33,684 nucleotides of DNA from an uncultured Corynebacterium sp. (GTDB taxonomy: Bacteria > Actinomycetota > Actinomycetes > Mycobacteriales > Mycobacteriaceae): assembly GCF_946221155.1 (NCBI RefSeq), contig NZ_CAMIAN010000021.1, positions 1 through 33,684 of the forward strand. The letters run 5' to 3'. Each line of letters starts with the position of its first letter. Position 1 is the first letter of the stretch. Below the pieces are notes generated by a model. It ran no database searches. It saw only the letters and a program-made list of their open reading frames with translations, and was not told the origin of the DNA. Shown here one piece after another: positions 33,373 to 33,684 of this stretch. A program made the translations under genes and the position numbers.

Positions 33373-33684
33373 ATGCCTTTGAGTACTTTCATCTGGGGAG
33401 ATAGTGGCGTCGGACTATCCGAACACGCCTGGGCGCACGCCGAAAAGACGGGCGCGGCGTGGGTTGGCAACGAGGCCAGCGCGCATATTTCTCTGCTGCG
33501 CAACACAGTCGCCGAAGAGCTTGCGTTCCCCATGGAACAGCGCGGAGTGCCACGCGCCGAGATGCAGCAGCGCGTGGAGGCCGCCCTGCGACTGTGGGGG
33601 TTAGAGGGGCAAGCTGAGCAGAACCCCGCCACCCTCTCCACCGGCCAGACCCGCCGCGTGGCCATCGCCGCCGCGCTGCTGCAT
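33373..33684 (+). CDS. ECF transporter ATPase (A) component, partial, degenerate P-loop
   Basis: The gene runs off the window; 104 residues are visible. The ABC signature is LSTGQTRRVAIAAALL (LSGGQ variant), and RNTVAEELAFPMEQRGVP matches the ECF-ATPase post-Q-loop block. The nucleotide-binding loop reads WGDSGVGLSE, where Walker A needs a lysine at the Leu position. Only about 8 residues precede it instead of about 35, and the Q-loop glutamine is not evident. So the first half of this domain is reduced or non-catalytic. If the protein is a fused double ATPase, a second canonical domain may follow. An in-frame ATG at 33322 would overlap ecfT and add 17 residues without restoring the missing strand. 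Confidence 0.78.
   Translation, partial: MPLSTFIWGDSGVGLSEHAWAHAEKTGAAWVGNEASAHISLLRNTVAEELAFPMEQRGVPRAEMQQRVEAALRLWGLEGQAEQNPATLSTGQTRRVAIAAALLH

Overview
The window is a high-GC, gene-dense stretch of chromosome that looks like a Corynebacterium. The evidence is the purA–fba–pyrE neighbourhood seen in corynebacteria and mycobacteria, a McbR-type box on metE, two GlxR-type boxes, and an apparent lipid-catabolic gene content. A lipophilic, skin-type species is possible, but that is inference. No rRNA, tRNA, insertion sequence, prophage or CRISPR array was seen.

Layout. (1) 1–5047: a promoter and tandem glycine riboswitch lead into gcvP–gcvT–gcvH (glycine cleavage system). (2) 5068–13743: a run of plus-strand housekeeping genes: a membrane-anchored acidic protein, pyrE, a SpoU-type RNA methylase, a cytosolic GH76-like protein, fba, a DUF3151 protein, an endonuclease/exonuclease/phosphatase-family membrane protein and a FUSC-type membrane protein. 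Two small tandem-repeat patches lie before the GH76 gene. (3) 13856–16666: a secreted surface protein with seven 91-residue Rib/YPDG-like repeats. (4) 16679–19016: a conserved hypothetical on the minus strand, divergent from purA. (5) 19232–20854: an acyl-CoA ligase behind a GlxR-like site. (6) 20860–23022: nrdF and nrdI on the minus strand, divergent from a small flavin split-barrel protein. (7) 23036–26274: a minus-strand operon SDR–acyl-CoA dehydrogenase–APH-type kinase. (8) 26442–29080: a histidine phosphatase, a TetR regulator and a nucleoside hydrolase. (9) 29087–33684: metE with a long structured leader, divergent from an ECF transporter operon (S, T and a partial, degenerate-looking A component).

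The most interesting item is nrdF. The residues at three of the four carboxylate metal-ligand positions are Gln113, Ser173 and Lys207, the 'QSK' signature of metal-free class Ie ribonucleotide reductase, which uses a DOPA radical made with NrdI. It sits with nrdI but without nrdE or nrdH, behind a distinctive inverted-repeat operator region. The second is the SDR–ACAD11-like dehydrogenase–kinase operon, which resembles the 4-hydroxyacyl-CoA phosphorylation/elimination route (human ACAD10/11, Pseudomonas Lva). The third is the ECF ATPase start, which lacks the Walker A lysine. Several unassigned structured leaders (metE, ECF S component, gcvT–gcvH gap) are also listed.
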